Shown here in pieces: positions 29,685 through 38,830 of a DNA stretch of 39,366 nt. This DNA comes from Bryobacterales bacterium. GTDB lineage: Bacteria > Acidobacteriota > Terriglobia > Bryobacterales > Bryobacteraceae. The position numbers and the translations under genes were made by a program. Under the pieces are notes generated by a model that made no database searches, was not told where the DNA came from, and saw nothing but the letters and a program-made list of their open reading frames with translations. Position 1 is the first letter of the stretch. Each line of letters starts with the position of its first letter. The stretch is from assembly GCA_025350625.1 (NCBI GenBank), contig JANXXL010000329.1, positions 1-39,366 of the forward strand. The letters are read 5' to 3'.

Positions 29685-31022
29685 GTGAGCGCTATCGCCG
29701 ATCCCATCGAAACCCAAGACCAGCGCAGCACCGCGAGCGGAATCCAGCCGCCGGTACCGGAGTCGCTCGAAGAACTGGCGATTCCACCGGCGATTGTCGA
29801 ACAACTGCTGCTGAAATACCTGTATTTCCGAGGCGAACTGCTCGGCCGTGAAATGGGCAGCCTGCTCGGATTATCGTTCAGCCTGATCGACGACTTGCTC
29901 GAGACTTTCAAGCGCCAGCACTATGTCGGCGTGAAGAAGTCTCTCGGCATGGGCAATATGTCAGGCATTTTTGCGCTGACCGAAGCCGGGCGCAACCTGG
30001 CGCGCGAACATCTGTCGAATAACCAATACGCGGGTCCTGCACCGGTTCCGCTCTACCAGTATGCGGAGGTGGTTCGCCGGCAAAAATTAGCGGACAACTG
30101 GCTCAGTCCGCAGTCGTTGGTCGACGCTTTCAAGCACCTCGTTGTCGAAGCCGATGTTCTTGCGCAAATCGGTCCCGCGGTGAATGCCAGCAAATCGTTT
30201 CTGATCTACGGACAGCCCGGAAACGGAAAAACCGCGCTGGCCGAATCCCTGTTTCGCGTAAACACTGAACCGATTTTTATGCCCTACGCTCTCGAATGCC
30301 AGGGCAACATCATTCAGTTGTACGACCCCATTTATCACCAGAAGATCGACGATGCACAAGCCGAGATGTCCGCGCTTTCGACAGAGCTCCCCTACGACGG
30401 ACGCTGGTTCAAATGCCGACGCCCGTTTATCATCACCGGCGGCGAACTCACGCTCGAGATGCTCGACCTCTCCTACAATCCCCATTCCAAGGTTTACGAC
30501 GCACCGTTTCAGCTTAAGGCCAATAACGGCATCTACCTGATAGACGACTTTGGCCGCCAGAAAGCCAATCCTGCCGAGATCCTCAACCGCTGGATCGTTC
30601 CCATGGAGCGTCATATCGATTACTTAAGCTTTCACGCCGGCGGTAAAATGACTGTTCCATTCGAGGCCTTCCTGATTTTCTCCACTAACCTTCGGCCGGA
30701 CCAGTTGGGCGACGAAGCTTTCTTGCGCCGCATACAGTACAAGATGTTCCTGCGGAGCCCACGGCAGCCTGAGTTTCTGCACATCTTTCAGCGCTTTGCG
30801 GAATCCCGCAAGCTGGAATTCACCACCGAAACCATCGATTTGTTCATTCAAAAACACTACCTCTCCGGCGGGAAGCGCTTCCGGCGATGCCATCCTCGCG
30901 ACGTGATCATGCATGCGGTAGACATCATCAACTTTGAGAGCCTTCCCAGCGTTCTTACCGAAGACGTGCTCGACCGGGCGTTCCAAAGCTGCTTCGTGGA
31001 AAACATCGACGTGAACGACTAA
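29685..31022 (+). CDS. AAA+ ATPase with N-terminal winged-helix-like domain, function unassigned
   Basis: A 445-residue protein. Residues about 30-112 read like a winged helix (IVEQLLLKYLYFRGELLGREMG, then a strand-rich FALTEAGRNLA). An AAA+ core follows: Walker A GQPGNGKT (176-183), Walker B YLIDDFG (284-290, Asp-Asp rather than Asp-Glu), sensor 1 Ser-Thr-Asn (333-335), candidate arginine fingers Arg348-Arg349 and sensor 2 HPRD with Arg405. The Asp-Asp Walker B resembles that of DnaA-type initiators, but no DnaA domain IV is present. It is encoded 66 nt after the ABC ATPase, starting at GTG 29685. I know of similar predicted ATPases in Acidobacteria and deltaproteobacteria but of no established function, and do not assign one. 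Confidence 0.8.
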   Translation: MSAIADPIETQDQRSTASGIQPPVPESLEELAIPPAIVEQLLLKYLYFRGELLGREMGSLLGLSFSLIDDLLETFKRQHYVGVKKSLGMGNMSGIFALTEAGRNLAREHLSNNQYAGPAPVPLYQYAEVVRRQKLADNWLSPQSLVDAFKHLVVEADVLAQIGPAVNASKSFLIYGQPGNGKTALAESLFRVNTEPIFMPYALECQGNIIQLYDPIYHQKIDDAQAEMSALSTELPYDGRWFKCRRPFIITGGELTLEMLDLSYNPHSKVYDAPFQLKANNGIYLIDDFGRQKANPAEILNRWIVPMERHIDYLSFHAGGKMTVPFEAFLIFSTNLRPDQLGDEAFLRRIQYKMFLRSPRQPEFLHIFQRFAESRKLEFTTETIDLFIQKHYLSGGKRFRRCHPRDVIMHAVDIINFESLPSVLTEDVLDRAFQSCFVENIDVND

Positions 31023-31089
31023 GCGCTGCCTACCCCCAGGTTTTCAATTCCCGACGGCCCCTGTTACCCTTTGGAATGGAGAACCCTTC

Positions 31090-32313
31090 ATGCTGAACAT
31101 CACTCGCCGTCGATTTTCACAAGGTGCCTTGGCGTTTGGCGCTTCGGCGCGCGGACTACGCGCGGGCTCGAGCATCGACGACACTTTGCGCAGCGGCATT
31201 CAGCGCAGAAATATTCCTGCGGTCACCGCGATGGTCGGGGGTCCGCGCAATATTACCTACCAGGGCGCGTTTGGCAAGCGCGACGGGGCGTCCGGCATGA
31301 ACGTCAAGCCCGATTCCATCTTCGCCATCGCTTCGATGACGAAAGCGATTACCTCCGTAGCCGCCATGCAACTGGTGGATCAAGGCAAGCTGAAGTTGGA
31401 TGAACCCGTCTCCAGGCACCTACCTGAATTCGCGACACTCAAAGTCTTGGACGGCTATGATTCATCCGGGAAGCCCATCCTGCGCCCTGCTCGCACGCCA
31501 GTGACCCTGAAGCATCTGCTCACCCATACCTCGGGCTTCTGCTATGACACCTGGAGCGATGAAATGCAGAAATACGTGAATGCCGGGGGAACGCCTCCCA
31601 CCGGCGTGGCTCCCCTGGTTCCGCTGATGTTCGAACCGGGCGCGCGCTGGCAGTACGGTTACAGCGCGGATTGGACCGGCAGGCTGGTTGAAACCGTTAG
31701 CAGCCTTACGCTCGAACAATACTTCCAGCGCAATATTCTGGAGCCGCTGGGTATGCAGGACACGTCGTTTATCCTCCACGCCGAGAAATTCGACCGCTCC
31801 GTGAGCCGTTACGACCGTCAACCGGATGGATCACTCAAAGAAGAACCGCGTGTGATGCCCACTCCCCCTACTGCGTTCAATGGCGGCGGCGGATTGTATT
31901 CGACAGCCCCGGACTACCTCAAATTCACCCAGATGATTCTACGGCGGGGACGCTCGGCCGATGGCTCGCGGATTCTGCAACCGAAGACGGTGGATCAGAT
32001 GAGCGCCAATCAGATCGGTCCACTGAGCGCCGGGAAATTAAAGACGGCGAATCCGGAGAGGTCGAGCGATGTCGACATGCAACCGGGTGCAACTGAAAAA
32101 TGGGGTCTCGGCTTTCTGATCAATACCACTCCCTATTCTGGCGGCCGTTCCGCTGGCAGTCTGGCCTGGGCCGGCATCTGGAACACTTTTTATTGGATCG
32201 ACCCCAAGCGCCAGACTTGCGCCGTCATCATGATGCAGTTCCTGCCCTTCGTCGACAAGGAAGCGGTTGGACTGCTGGGAGATTTCGAGCGGGCGGTTTA
32301 CGCAGCTTCATGA
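31090..32313 (+). CDS. Secreted serine hydrolase of the beta-lactamase class C / esterase EstB family
   Basis: A 407-residue protein whose N-terminus RRRFSQGALAFGASA looks like a twin-arginine signal. The catalytic Ser82-x-x-Lys85 (ASMTKA) is followed by a Tyr motif at 191 (YGYSAD) and a late WAGIWNT, which takes the place of the KTG motif. This pattern is typical of the EstB-like branch (esterases, D-aminopeptidases and penicillin-binding-like hydrolases) more than of true AmpC. Resistance should therefore not be assumed. The start is ATG 31090. Its stop overlaps the next start as ATGA. The neighbour is an acyl-CoA synthetase-like enzyme, which would fit an ester-hydrolase/acyl-activation pair. 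Confidence 0.86.
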   Translation: MLNITRRRFSQGALAFGASARGLRAGSSIDDTLRSGIQRRNIPAVTAMVGGPRNITYQGAFGKRDGASGMNVKPDSIFAIASMTKAITSVAAMQLVDQGKLKLDEPVSRHLPEFATLKVLDGYDSSGKPILRPARTPVTLKHLLTHTSGFCYDTWSDEMQKYVNAGGTPPTGVAPLVPLMFEPGARWQYGYSADWTGRLVETVSSLTLEQYFQRNILEPLGMQDTSFILHAEKFDRSVSRYDRQPDGSLKEEPRVMPTPPTAFNGGGGLYSTAPDYLKFTQMILRRGRSADGSRILQPKTVDQMSANQIGPLSAGKLKTANPERSSDVDMQPGATEKWGLGFLINTTPYSGGRSAGSLAWAGIWNTFYWIDPKRQTCAVIMMQFLPFVDKEAVGLLGDFERAVYAAS

Positions 32314-33734
32314 ACCTTCGCAACTGGTTCGATCTCACTTTTAGCGCTAAGGCCCGCCAGGACGGTCTGGAGTGGGCTGGTTCGATCTATACCTTCGGCG
32401 AAATTGATGCCCGCAGCAATCGCATGGCGCGGGCTCTCACCTCGCGCGGCCTGGCGAAAGGCGACCGCCTGTGCGTCTATTTAGCGAACTCGATCGAGAT
32501 GATCGATCTGTATCTCGCCTGTACCAAGCTGGGTGTGATTTTCGTACCCATCAACATTCTCTATCGCGACCGCGAGATGTCGCATATTCTGAGCGACGCG
32601 GAGCCGCGGCTCCTGGTGACCAGCGCCGAAATACCCGCCCTGCTGGCCGAGGCGGCCGTGCAATCGTCCGAAAGCCTTCCCGAATCCGGTCTTGGCGAGG
32701 ACGACACAGCCGCGCTGGTTTATACCTCCGGAACTACCGGCGTCTCCAAGGGCGCCATGCTTACTCACAACAACTTCGCAGTGAACGGGTCGAACTTGAT
32801 CCAAGCCTGGAAAATAACCGCGGAGGATCGCTTCCTGTTGGCGCCTCCTCTTTTCCACGTGCACGCACTCGGCAACGGCCTCCATTGCTGGTTGATGACC
32901 GGCTGCCGCACGCGGCTGCTGGAACGTTTCGATCATACCTCCGCGCTCTCGCATTTTCTCGATTTCAAGCCCACATTATTTTTCGGTGTGCCCGCGATGT
33001 ACGTCCGTTTGCTCGACACGCCGCCTGAAAAGGCCCGCGAGATCGGACGGCGAATGCGGCTGTTCGTGTGCGGCTCGGCGCCCCTGCCGGCGCAGATCCT
33101 CGAGGAATTTCACGCGCTCTTCGGCCATACCATTCTTGAACGATACGGCATGACGGAAACGCTCATGAACATCTCGAATCCTTATGATGGCGAGCGCCGT
33201 CCCGGAAGCATCGGCTTACCCCTGCCGGGCGTCGCCGTGAAGATCGTAGGACCCGAAGGCAATCCCATGCCCGACGGCGAAACCGGCGAGTTGTGGCTCA
33301 AAGGGCCCAATGTTTTCGCAGGATATTGGAAGCGCGAAGATGCCACTAAGGCCGCCTTCGTCGACGGCTGGTTCAAGACCGGCGACATCGGCTCCCGCTC
33401 CTCCGATGGCTACTACACCTTAAGTGGCCGCAAAAGCGACCTCATCATATCGGGCGGCTTCAACATCTATCCGCGCGAAGTGGAAGAGTTTCTGATGGAG
33501 CAGCCCGAAGTCGAGGAAGCAGCCGTGGTAGGCGAGGCCGATCGCGTGCGCGGCGAGATCCCGGTCGCCTATATCGTTTGGAAGAACGGCGCGGGAGACC
33601 CGGCCCCGCTCGAAACGCGTTGCCGGGAAAAACTCGCGTCCTTCAAAATTCCCCGCCGGTTTGAATCCATCGAAAAGCTGCCGCGCAATGCCCTGGGCAA
33701 GGTTCAGAAGCACTTGCTATGTCGCGCATCCTGA
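32310..33734 (+). CDS. Acyl-CoA synthetase / malonyl-CoA synthetase-like AMP-dependent ligase
   Basis: A 474-residue ANL-superfamily ligase that would activate a carboxylic acid to its CoA thioester through an acyl-adenylate. The P-loop-like YTSGTTGVSKGAMLTH, the ERYGMTETLM block, the hinge-region GWFKTGDIG, SGRKSDLIISGGFNIYPREVEE and the C-terminal NALGKVQK, with the adenylation lysine, are all there. Compact length and the wording around YGMTE resemble MatB-type malonyl-CoA synthetases. It starts at ATG 32310 (ATGA overlap). The frame is open upstream to 32100, which is only a shadow of the hydrolase. The end overlaps glgA by 16 nt. Confidence 0.9.
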   Translation: MNLRNWFDLTFSAKARQDGLEWAGSIYTFGEIDARSNRMARALTSRGLAKGDRLCVYLANSIEMIDLYLACTKLGVIFVPINILYRDREMSHILSDAEPRLLVTSAEIPALLAEAAVQSSESLPESGLGEDDTAALVYTSGTTGVSKGAMLTHNNFAVNGSNLIQAWKITAEDRFLLAPPLFHVHALGNGLHCWLMTGCRTRLLERFDHTSALSHFLDFKPTLFFGVPAMYVRLLDTPPEKAREIGRRMRLFVCGSAPLPAQILEEFHALFGHTILERYGMTETLMNISNPYDGERRPGSIGLPLPGVAVKIVGPEGNPMPDGETGELWLKGPNVFAGYWKREDATKAAFVDGWFKTGDIGSRSSDGYYTLSGRKSDLIISGGFNIYPREVEEFLMEQPEVEEAAVVGEADRVRGEIPVAYIVWKNGAGDPAPLETRCREKLASFKIPRRFESIEKLPRNALGKVQKHLLCRAS

Positions 33735-35143
33735 TGGTTACATCGGAAGCCGCGCCTTTCGCTAAGACGGGCGGGCTGGCCGATGTCCTCGGAGCGCTCC
33801 CCCCTGCACTGGTGAAATTAGGCGAAGAAGTGTCTGTGGTGATGCCGCGTTATGGCAGCGTCCGCATCGACGGCGCCGAACGCCTTGCTCCGGAAATGCC
33901 GCTCTCGCTAGGGCCCCGCACCTTCACGGCAGCCATCGATCAGGTGGAGCGCGAAGGCGTGCGCTATCTGTTCGTAGATTGCCCGCCGCTTTACGGCCGC
34001 TCGGGCATTTACGGCGAGTGGGGCGCAGAATATCTCGATAATCACATTCGGTTCGGGGCGCTGAATCTGGCGGCTCTCGAAATCGCGCGCAAAATCTCGC
34101 CCGCCGATATTTTTCACGCGCACGACTGGCCCGCCGGACTGCTCGCGCCCTACTTGCGGGAGCTTTACGCGGACGACCCCGCGCTTGCCGGCGCAAAATG
34201 CGTGATGACTATCCACAACCTGGGATATCAGGGTAATTTTCCAGGGTATCTACTGCCGGATCTGGGATTGAGCTCAGCGGTGTTTACCCCTCGTGGACTC
34301 GAATTTTGGGGCAACATAAACTTTCTGAAGGCGGGGATCGTCTGGTCGGACGAGATCACCACTGTGAGCCCTACTTATGCCCAGGAAATCCAGACTCCCC
34401 AATACGGCCACGGCCTCGATGGTGTGCTCCGCGACCGCGCGGCCCATATCACCGGTATTCTCAATGGAGTCGACTATGCCGAATGGGACCCCGAAAACGA
34501 TCCCCATCTGCAGAACCATTTTTCAGCCCGCAATCTCTCAGGTAAACGCTTCGCGAAACAGGCGCTTCTTCGGGAGATGAAGCTGCCGCCCAATGAAAAG
34601 CGGCCCCTCATCGGAATCGTTTCCCGTTTCGCCGGACAAAAGGGTTTCGATCTCGTAGCCGGCATCGCGCCCGAGCTCGCTGAACTGGATCTCGCAGTGG
34701 CGGTGCTCGGTTCGGGCGAACCGCTCTACGAACAAATGTTCCGGACGCTGGCGGAGAAGTATCCGCAGAAGTTTGCCGTCCAGATCGGTTACGACGAAGG
34801 TCTGGCGCACCGCATCGAAGCCGCCGCCGACATGTTCCTGATGCCCAGCCAATACGAACCTTGCGGCTTGAGCCAGATGTACAGTCTGCGTTACGGGACC
34901 GTCCCTATCGTGCGGGCCACAGGAGGGCTCGACGACACGGTGGACGAATCCACCGGTTTCAAATTCAGCGCCTATACGCCGGAGGCGCTGCTGGACGCGA
35001 TTCGCCTGGCGCTAACCGCCTGGCAGGACCGCAAGCTGTGGCTGGAGCGCATGCGCCGCGGTATGGCGAAGGACTTTTCCTGGGAAGCCGCGGCAGCGGG
35101 CTACCAGCGGCTCTACCGCAACTTAGTGGGCCCTCAGGTTTGA
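33719..35143 (+). CDS. glgA: Glycogen (starch) synthase
   Basis: A 474-residue GT5 enzyme that extends alpha-1,4-glucan from ADP-glucose. It opens with MVTSEAAPFAKTGGLADVLGALP, containing the KTGGL nucleotide-sugar motif (Lys16). The C-terminal donor region has SQYEPCGLSQMYSLRYGTVP and ATGGLDDTV, the signatures of GlgA. Start ATG 33719 lies inside the preceding gene. No glgB, glgC or glgP is in the window, so glycogen genes are dispersed. The overlap with an acyl-CoA ligase is an odd pairing that suggests co-expression without an obvious shared pathway. Confidence 0.95.
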   Translation: MSRILMVTSEAAPFAKTGGLADVLGALPPALVKLGEEVSVVMPRYGSVRIDGAERLAPEMPLSLGPRTFTAAIDQVEREGVRYLFVDCPPLYGRSGIYGEWGAEYLDNHIRFGALNLAALEIARKISPADIFHAHDWPAGLLAPYLRELYADDPALAGAKCVMTIHNLGYQGNFPGYLLPDLGLSSAVFTPRGLEFWGNINFLKAGIVWSDEITTVSPTYAQEIQTPQYGHGLDGVLRDRAAHITGILNGVDYAEWDPENDPHLQNHFSARNLSGKRFAKQALLREMKLPPNEKRPLIGIVSRFAGQKGFDLVAGIAPELAELDLAVAVLGSGEPLYEQMFRTLAEKYPQKFAVQIGYDEGLAHRIEAAADMFLMPSQYEPCGLSQMYSLRYGTVPIVRATGGLDDTVDESTGFKFSAYTPEALLDAIRLALTAWQDRKLWLERMRRGMAKDFSWEAAAAGYQRLYRNLVGPQV

Positions 35144-35207
35144 AGCTCAGTTGCATCCTACGCGGCCCTTCCGGCATCATATAGGCGACAGGGAGAAGTG
35201 ATCAAAC

Positions 35208-35549
35208 ATGGCTGGCGACAACACGCTTAATTTTACGGATAACGCTTTTGACCAAGACGTTCTGAATTCAGAAGTCCCGGTATTGGTGGACTTTTGGGCT
35301 CCCTGGTGCGGACCCTGCCGGGCGATGGCTCCGACGGTGGACGCGGTCGCCGATGAGTACCTCGGCAAGATCAAGGTCGGCAAGCTCAACACCGACGATA
35401 ACCCGGGCACGGCATCCCGCTACCAGATCCGCGGCATCCCGACGTTGCTGCTTTTTAAGGGCGGCAAGGTGGTCGATCAACGCGTCGGCGCGATGGGCAA
35501 GCCCGACCTCAAGAAGATGGTCGACGCTCACGTCGGTATTCCCACCTAA
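35208..35549 (+). CDS. trxA: Thioredoxin
   Basis: A 113-residue thioredoxin with the active-site [13 protein letters not shown] (Cys34, Cys37), the buried Asp in VLVDFWAPW and the cis-Pro loop [10 protein letters not shown]. It reduces disulfides in cytoplasmic proteins at the expense of thioredoxin reductase (not in window). A GGGAGAAG Shine-Dalgarno sequence precedes ATG 35208. Its stop codon overlaps the stop of the convergent ilvD by a 4-bp arrangement. Confidence 0.97.
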   Translation: MAGDNTLNFTDNAFDQDVLNSEVPVLVDFWAPWCGPCRAMAPTVDAVADEYLGKIKVGKLNTDDNPGTASRYQIRGIPTLLLFKGGKVVDQRVGAMGKPDLKKMVDAHVGIPT

Positions 35550-37207
35550 CCGGTAACGGCCCCCTGCGCGGCTGAGCCAACCAGTTTTACGTATTTCTGA
35601 AAAACTCCGGTCTTGTATTTGAGCGGCGGCGCCGTCCACCCCTTCATTCTCTCGGCGATTTGCTCGGGCGTCAGCGCTACTTCAATCGAGCTAGTCTCGA
35701 CGTTAATCGTGATGATGTCGCCTTCGCGCACGGCCGCGATCGGCCCGCCCATGGCGGCTTCCGGAGCCACGTGGCCCACCATGAATCCGCGGGTCGCGCC
35801 GCTGAAACGCCCATCGGTCATCAAGGCAACTTCTTCCGAAAGGCCGGTGCCCATAATCGCGCCGGTCACACCCAGCATCTCGCGCATTCCGGGGCCTCCG
35901 CGCGGACCCTCGTAGCGGATCACCAGCACATCGCCCGCTTTGATCTTGCCGCCGGTCACCGCAGCCATGGCGTCCTCTTCGCGGTCGAATACGCGCGCGG
36001 GCCCCTTGTGCTCTGTGCGATTGGTCCCTGCCACCTTGATCACGCAGCCTTCAGGAGCAAGGTTGCCTTTCAGAATCACCAATCCGCCGGTTTTCTTGAT
36101 GGGATTGTCCAACGCGCGAATCACATCTTGCCCGGCGGTTTCCTTAGCCTCCGCCGCTTCCGCGCCGAAAGTGCGGCCGGTCACGGTCATGGTGTCTTTG
36201 TGCGCGTATCCGCCGTCCACCATGCGCTTGGCGACTACGGGCCACCCGCCGGCTTTATCGACATCCAGCGCGACGTACTTCCCGCCTGGCTTTAAGTCGA
36301 CGAGAAGAGGAGTCCGCTGGCTGATGGTCTGGAAATCCTCGATCTTCAAATCCACTTCCGCCTCGCGAGCCATGGCCAGCAGGTGCAGCACGGCGTTTGT
36401 CGAACCGCCGGTCGCCGCCACCGACGCAATGGCATTTTCAAAGGCGTCACGGGTGGCAATGTCGCGAGCCTTTCGCCCCGCACGCACCGCATCCATCACC
36501 ACTTCGCCGCAGCGGAATGCGACCTGGTGCTTGCGCGGGTCGACTTGAGGCACAGACGCGGTATTCATCGGCGACAGCCCGATCATCTCCATCACCGTCG
36601 CCATGGTGTTGGCGGTATACTGCCCCCCGCACGCCCCCGCCCCCGGACACGCCAGATTTTCGATGGCCAGAAAATCCTCGTCCGACATCTTGCCGGCCGC
36701 GTTCGCGCCCACCGCTTCAAAAACATCCAGAACCGTCAGATCGCGGCCCTTATAACGTCCCGGCATGATGGTTCCGCCGTACATGATGACGCCTGGAATA
36801 TTGAGCCGCAGCAGCGCCATGGCTGCGCCGGGGATGGTTTTGTCGCAGGCGACCAGCGCCACCACGCCGTCGAACATGTGCCCGCGCGCGACCAACTCGA
36901 TCGAATCGGCAATCAGGTCGCGGCTCACCAGCGACGCCTTCATGCCTTCGGTACCCATGGTGACGCCGTCGCTGATGGCAATGGTGTTGTACTCCATGGG
37001 AGTCCCGCCTGCCGCGCGGATTCCCGCCTTCACATGCTCGGCGAGCTCACGCAGGTTGTAGTTGCACGGCATGGTTTCGATCCACGTGTTCGCCACGCCG
37101 ATGATGGGCTTTTTCAGGTCTTCATCGGTGAAACCGATGGCCTTCAGCATGGCTCGCGCGGGCGCACGGTCGCGCCCCTGGGTAATGGTATAGCTGTTCA
37201 GTTTCAT
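35546..37207 (-). CDS. ilvD: Dihydroxy-acid dehydratase
   Basis: A 553-residue enzyme of valine, leucine and isoleucine synthesis that dehydrates 2,3-dihydroxy acids. Cysteines 48 (ETMPCNYN), 121 ([10 protein letters not shown]) and 193 ([11 protein letters not shown]) are the three expected cluster ligands of the [2Fe-2S] IlvD type, while the Cys187 just before belongs to the CPGAGACGG block. The C-terminal [19 protein letters not shown] is standard. The start is ATG 37207. No other ilv or leu gene is nearby, so it is a stand-alone copy. It is convergent with trxA, with overlapping stop codons. Confidence 0.96.
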   Translation of the reverse strand: MKLNSYTITQGRDRAPARAMLKAIGFTDEDLKKPIIGVANTWIETMPCNYNLRELAEHVKAGIRAAGGTPMEYNTIAISDGVTMGTEGMKASLVSRDLIADSIELVARGHMFDGVVALVACDKTIPGAAMALLRLNIPGVIMYGGTIMPGRYKGRDLTVLDVFEAVGANAAGKMSDEDFLAIENLACPGAGACGGQYTANTMATVMEMIGLSPMNTASVPQVDPRKHQVAFRCGEVVMDAVRAGRKARDIATRDAFENAIASVAATGGSTNAVLHLLAMAREAEVDLKIEDFQTISQRTPLLVDLKPGGKYVALDVDKAGGWPVVAKRMVDGGYAHKDTMTVTGRTFGAEAAEAKETAGQDVIRALDNPIKKTGGLVILKGNLAPEGCVIKVAGTNRTEHKGPARVFDREEDAMAAVTGGKIKAGDVLVIRYEGPRGGPGMREMLGVTGAIMGTGLSEEVALMTDGRFSGATRGFMVGHVAPEAAMGGPIAAVREGDIITINVETSSIEVALTPEQIAERMKGWTAPPLKYKTGVFQKYVKLVGSAAQGAVTG

Positions 37208-37306
37208 GGTTGGAAACTTCTATAGTAGCGAACCGCTGCGCGAGCTATGGTTCTACAGCGTACTGAATGGGTCCAAGAGGAGTTTGCGTGAACGAGGAAC
37301 GCGAGG

Positions 37307-37327
37307 TCATTCCATTCGATGGAATGA
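37307..37327. repeat. Perfect inverted repeat upstream of ilvD
   Basis: TCATTCCAT and ATGGAATGA flank a 3-bp TCG in the 236-bp gap between ilvD and the small membrane protein gene. No T-run follows on either strand, so an operator is more likely than a terminator. Further along the gap are TTCACC/GGTGAA arms near 37378-37394. No gene was found in 37208-37443. Confidence 0.7.
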
Positions 37328-37443
37328 ATTAATGGAGTTGCCGCAAGGATGTAATGGACGCTGACGACTTGGGCAATTCACCACTCAGGTGAAAAGGCGG
37401 CGCCTGGAGAACTCCAGCCAGACCATCCGCCCTTTTAGAATCC

Positions 37444-37695
37444 CTACGCCGCGCGCCGTAGCGCATGGTAGAGCGCAAGAACCACCACAGCGCCGATCAC
37501 CGCTACTAAAATGCTGTACAGGTTGATCCCGCTAACACCTTGGGCGCCGAAAGCGCTGAAGATCCAGCCTCCCGCCACCGCGCCGACGATCCCCAAAATG
37601 ATATCGAGGAAAAATCCCTCACCCTGTTTATTCACGATCTTACTCGCGATAAAACCAGCGATTAACCCTAAAACGATCCAAGCGAGAAATGACAT
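37444..37695 (-). CDS. GlsB/YeaQ/YmgE-family small membrane protein
   Basis: An 83-residue protein with three hydrophobic segments (about residues 4-20, 29-46 and 58-76) and the conserved opening LAWIVLGLIAGFIASKI and GIVGAVAGGWIF of the transglycosylase-associated protein family. In other bacteria members are induced by stress and sit in the inner membrane; their biochemical function is not established. AAGGAG precedes ATG 37695. It is the last gene of a three-gene leftward set, 14 nt after the preceding stop. Confidence 0.92.
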   Translation of the reverse strand: MSFLAWIVLGLIAGFIASKIVNKQGEGFFLDIILGIVGAVAGGWIFSAFGAQGVSGINLYSILVAVIGAVVVLALYHALRRAA

Positions 37696-37709
37696 TTTTA
37701 GCTCCTTCG

Positions 37710-38213
37710 TTACGATTGACGACCCGACATGCGGGACATGATCAGAGCTAAAGAACCAGCTCCGAGCGCCTGCACCAAGGTCGGGTGCTGGGCATAAAAA
37801 TCGCTTGCACGGTCGATGATCGACGGATCGTGCTGTTCGGCGTGCTGCGCTAAGACCTGTACCGCGTCCGGCGGAACCTGCTCGGCCTGCTGGGGGGTGA
37901 CCGTGCCACCGGGACTCAAGTATTTGGTGAATCCTCCCAAAACTCCCGACGCGAGGACGCCCGGGCCAATCGAGCTCAGCAGCTGATTCAAAATCCCGGC
38001 CTTCTGTTCCCCGTTCGAGGCTCCAAACAGGTTCCCTAACATATTTCCAAAAGGAGGAGTCTGGTCCGAGCGAAAAGCGTCGTTGAGACCGCTGGCCAGA
38101 TGGCCGGTATCGGCGTGTTGCGCCACCTGATCGAAATCGTCGTGGACGGTTGCCGGCGCGCTCTCGGGAGTCGCGCCGCTATAGCGCTGGAGCAAGTTCA
38201 TGAGACTGGTCAT
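37710..38213 (-). CDS. Hypothetical protein (Gly/Gln-rich, C-terminal hydrophobic segment)
   Basis: A 167-residue protein that I do not recognise by function. Its middle is rich in Gly, Leu and Gln, with repeated small-residue turns (NMLGNLFGASN, GPGVLASGVLGG). The second half has VTPQQAEQVPPDAVQVLAQHAE and FYAQHPTLVQALGAGSLALIMSRM, ending in a short hydrophobic stretch. The layout is loosely like DUF937/YidB-type proteins. It starts at ATG 38213, overlapping the stop of the LysM gene as ATGA, so the two are coupled. Together with the following GlsB-type gene this points to an envelope or stress context. Confidence 0.8.
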   Translation of the reverse strand: MTSLMNLLQRYSGATPESAPATVHDDFDQVAQHADTGHLASGLNDAFRSDQTPPFGNMLGNLFGASNGEQKAGILNQLLSSIGPGVLASGVLGGFTKYLSPGGTVTPQQAEQVPPDAVQVLAQHAEQHDPSIIDRASDFYAQHPTLVQALGAGSLALIMSRMSGRQS

Positions 38214-38665
38214 GAGGACACCTTATCGCTCATAGGAATGCGAAGCTCCATACCCGGCTGGATCTTATTCGGATCCGTGAGTTTGTCGCGGTTGGCTTCG
38301 AAAATATTCATATACAGGCTGGCCTCGCCGTAAAATTGCTTACTGATCTTCGAAAGGGTGTCGCCTGCCTCGACGGTATAAGTCTGCTCGACCTCGCGGT
38401 CGGCTGGTGAAACTCCGCTCGAAGCCTTCCCGGACGCCAGGCTCGAGTCCACCGTGATATCGGCGTTCACATCGGGATAGGCCGAATCGACTTGTTTGAT
38501 CTGGTCCCAAACTTTGTCCTTAGCTTCGCTGGAGGGCGCCTTTCCCGCGATCATGAGCTTACCATTTTCTTCGTGCAAGTGCTCCAGCTGAATTCCTTCT
38601 TGCTGTATGGTAGTTAAAACCGAACTGTATTTCTGCTTAAGCGATTCGAAGCGTTGTTGGTCCAT
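38210..38665 (-). CDS. BON-LysM domain protein
   Basis: A 151-residue protein. The first 85 residues hold a BON-like domain (LHEENGKLMIAGKAPSSEAKDKVWDQI). The C-terminal LysM domain (about 93-143) reads TYTVEAGDTLSKISKQFYG and IQPGMELRIP, a peptidoglycan-binding motif. No signal peptide is visible, as in the E. coli protein Kbp (YgaU), which has the same BON-LysM order and binds K+. That resemblance suggests a periplasmic or potassium-sensing analogue, but it is a domain-level match only. The start is ATG 38665 after AGGAACC. It is first in the small operon and is divergent from the adaptor gene at 38831. Confidence 0.88.
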   Translation of the reverse strand: MDQQRFESLKQKYSSVLTTIQQEGIQLEHLHEENGKLMIAGKAPSSEAKDKVWDQIKQVDSAYPDVNADITVDSSLASGKASSGVSPADREVEQTYTVEAGDTLSKISKQFYGEASLYMNIFEANRDKLTDPNKIQPGMELRIPMSDKVSS

Positions 38666-38830
38666 GGTTCCTCGCGGGTTCCTCTCGGGGATTAGCTCGT
38701 CCTGTTGTTGGATACGCCAGCGGCGAAACTGTTGCTAACAATTCGGAACAAAGTGCGTTCGAAGAGTGATTTCCATTCGCGCTACGATGGAACTTGGCCC
38801 GTCCCGCCAACGTATCCAACAGAGAACGCA

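Noticed and set aside
29677-29692. TTTCACGTGA core at the AAA+ gene start, resembling parS
   Set aside because: Only 10 of 16 consensus positions match and the outer arms do not pair. It may be chance overlap with the GTG start codon.
32850-32864. TTCCACGTG in the acyl-CoA synthetase gene
   Set aside because: It lies in coding sequence and the right half-site is missing, so it is not called parS.
36383-37225. 280-residue rightward open frame over ilvD
   Set aside because: Shadow of ilvD with His-, Arg- and Gly-rich text and no recognisable domain.
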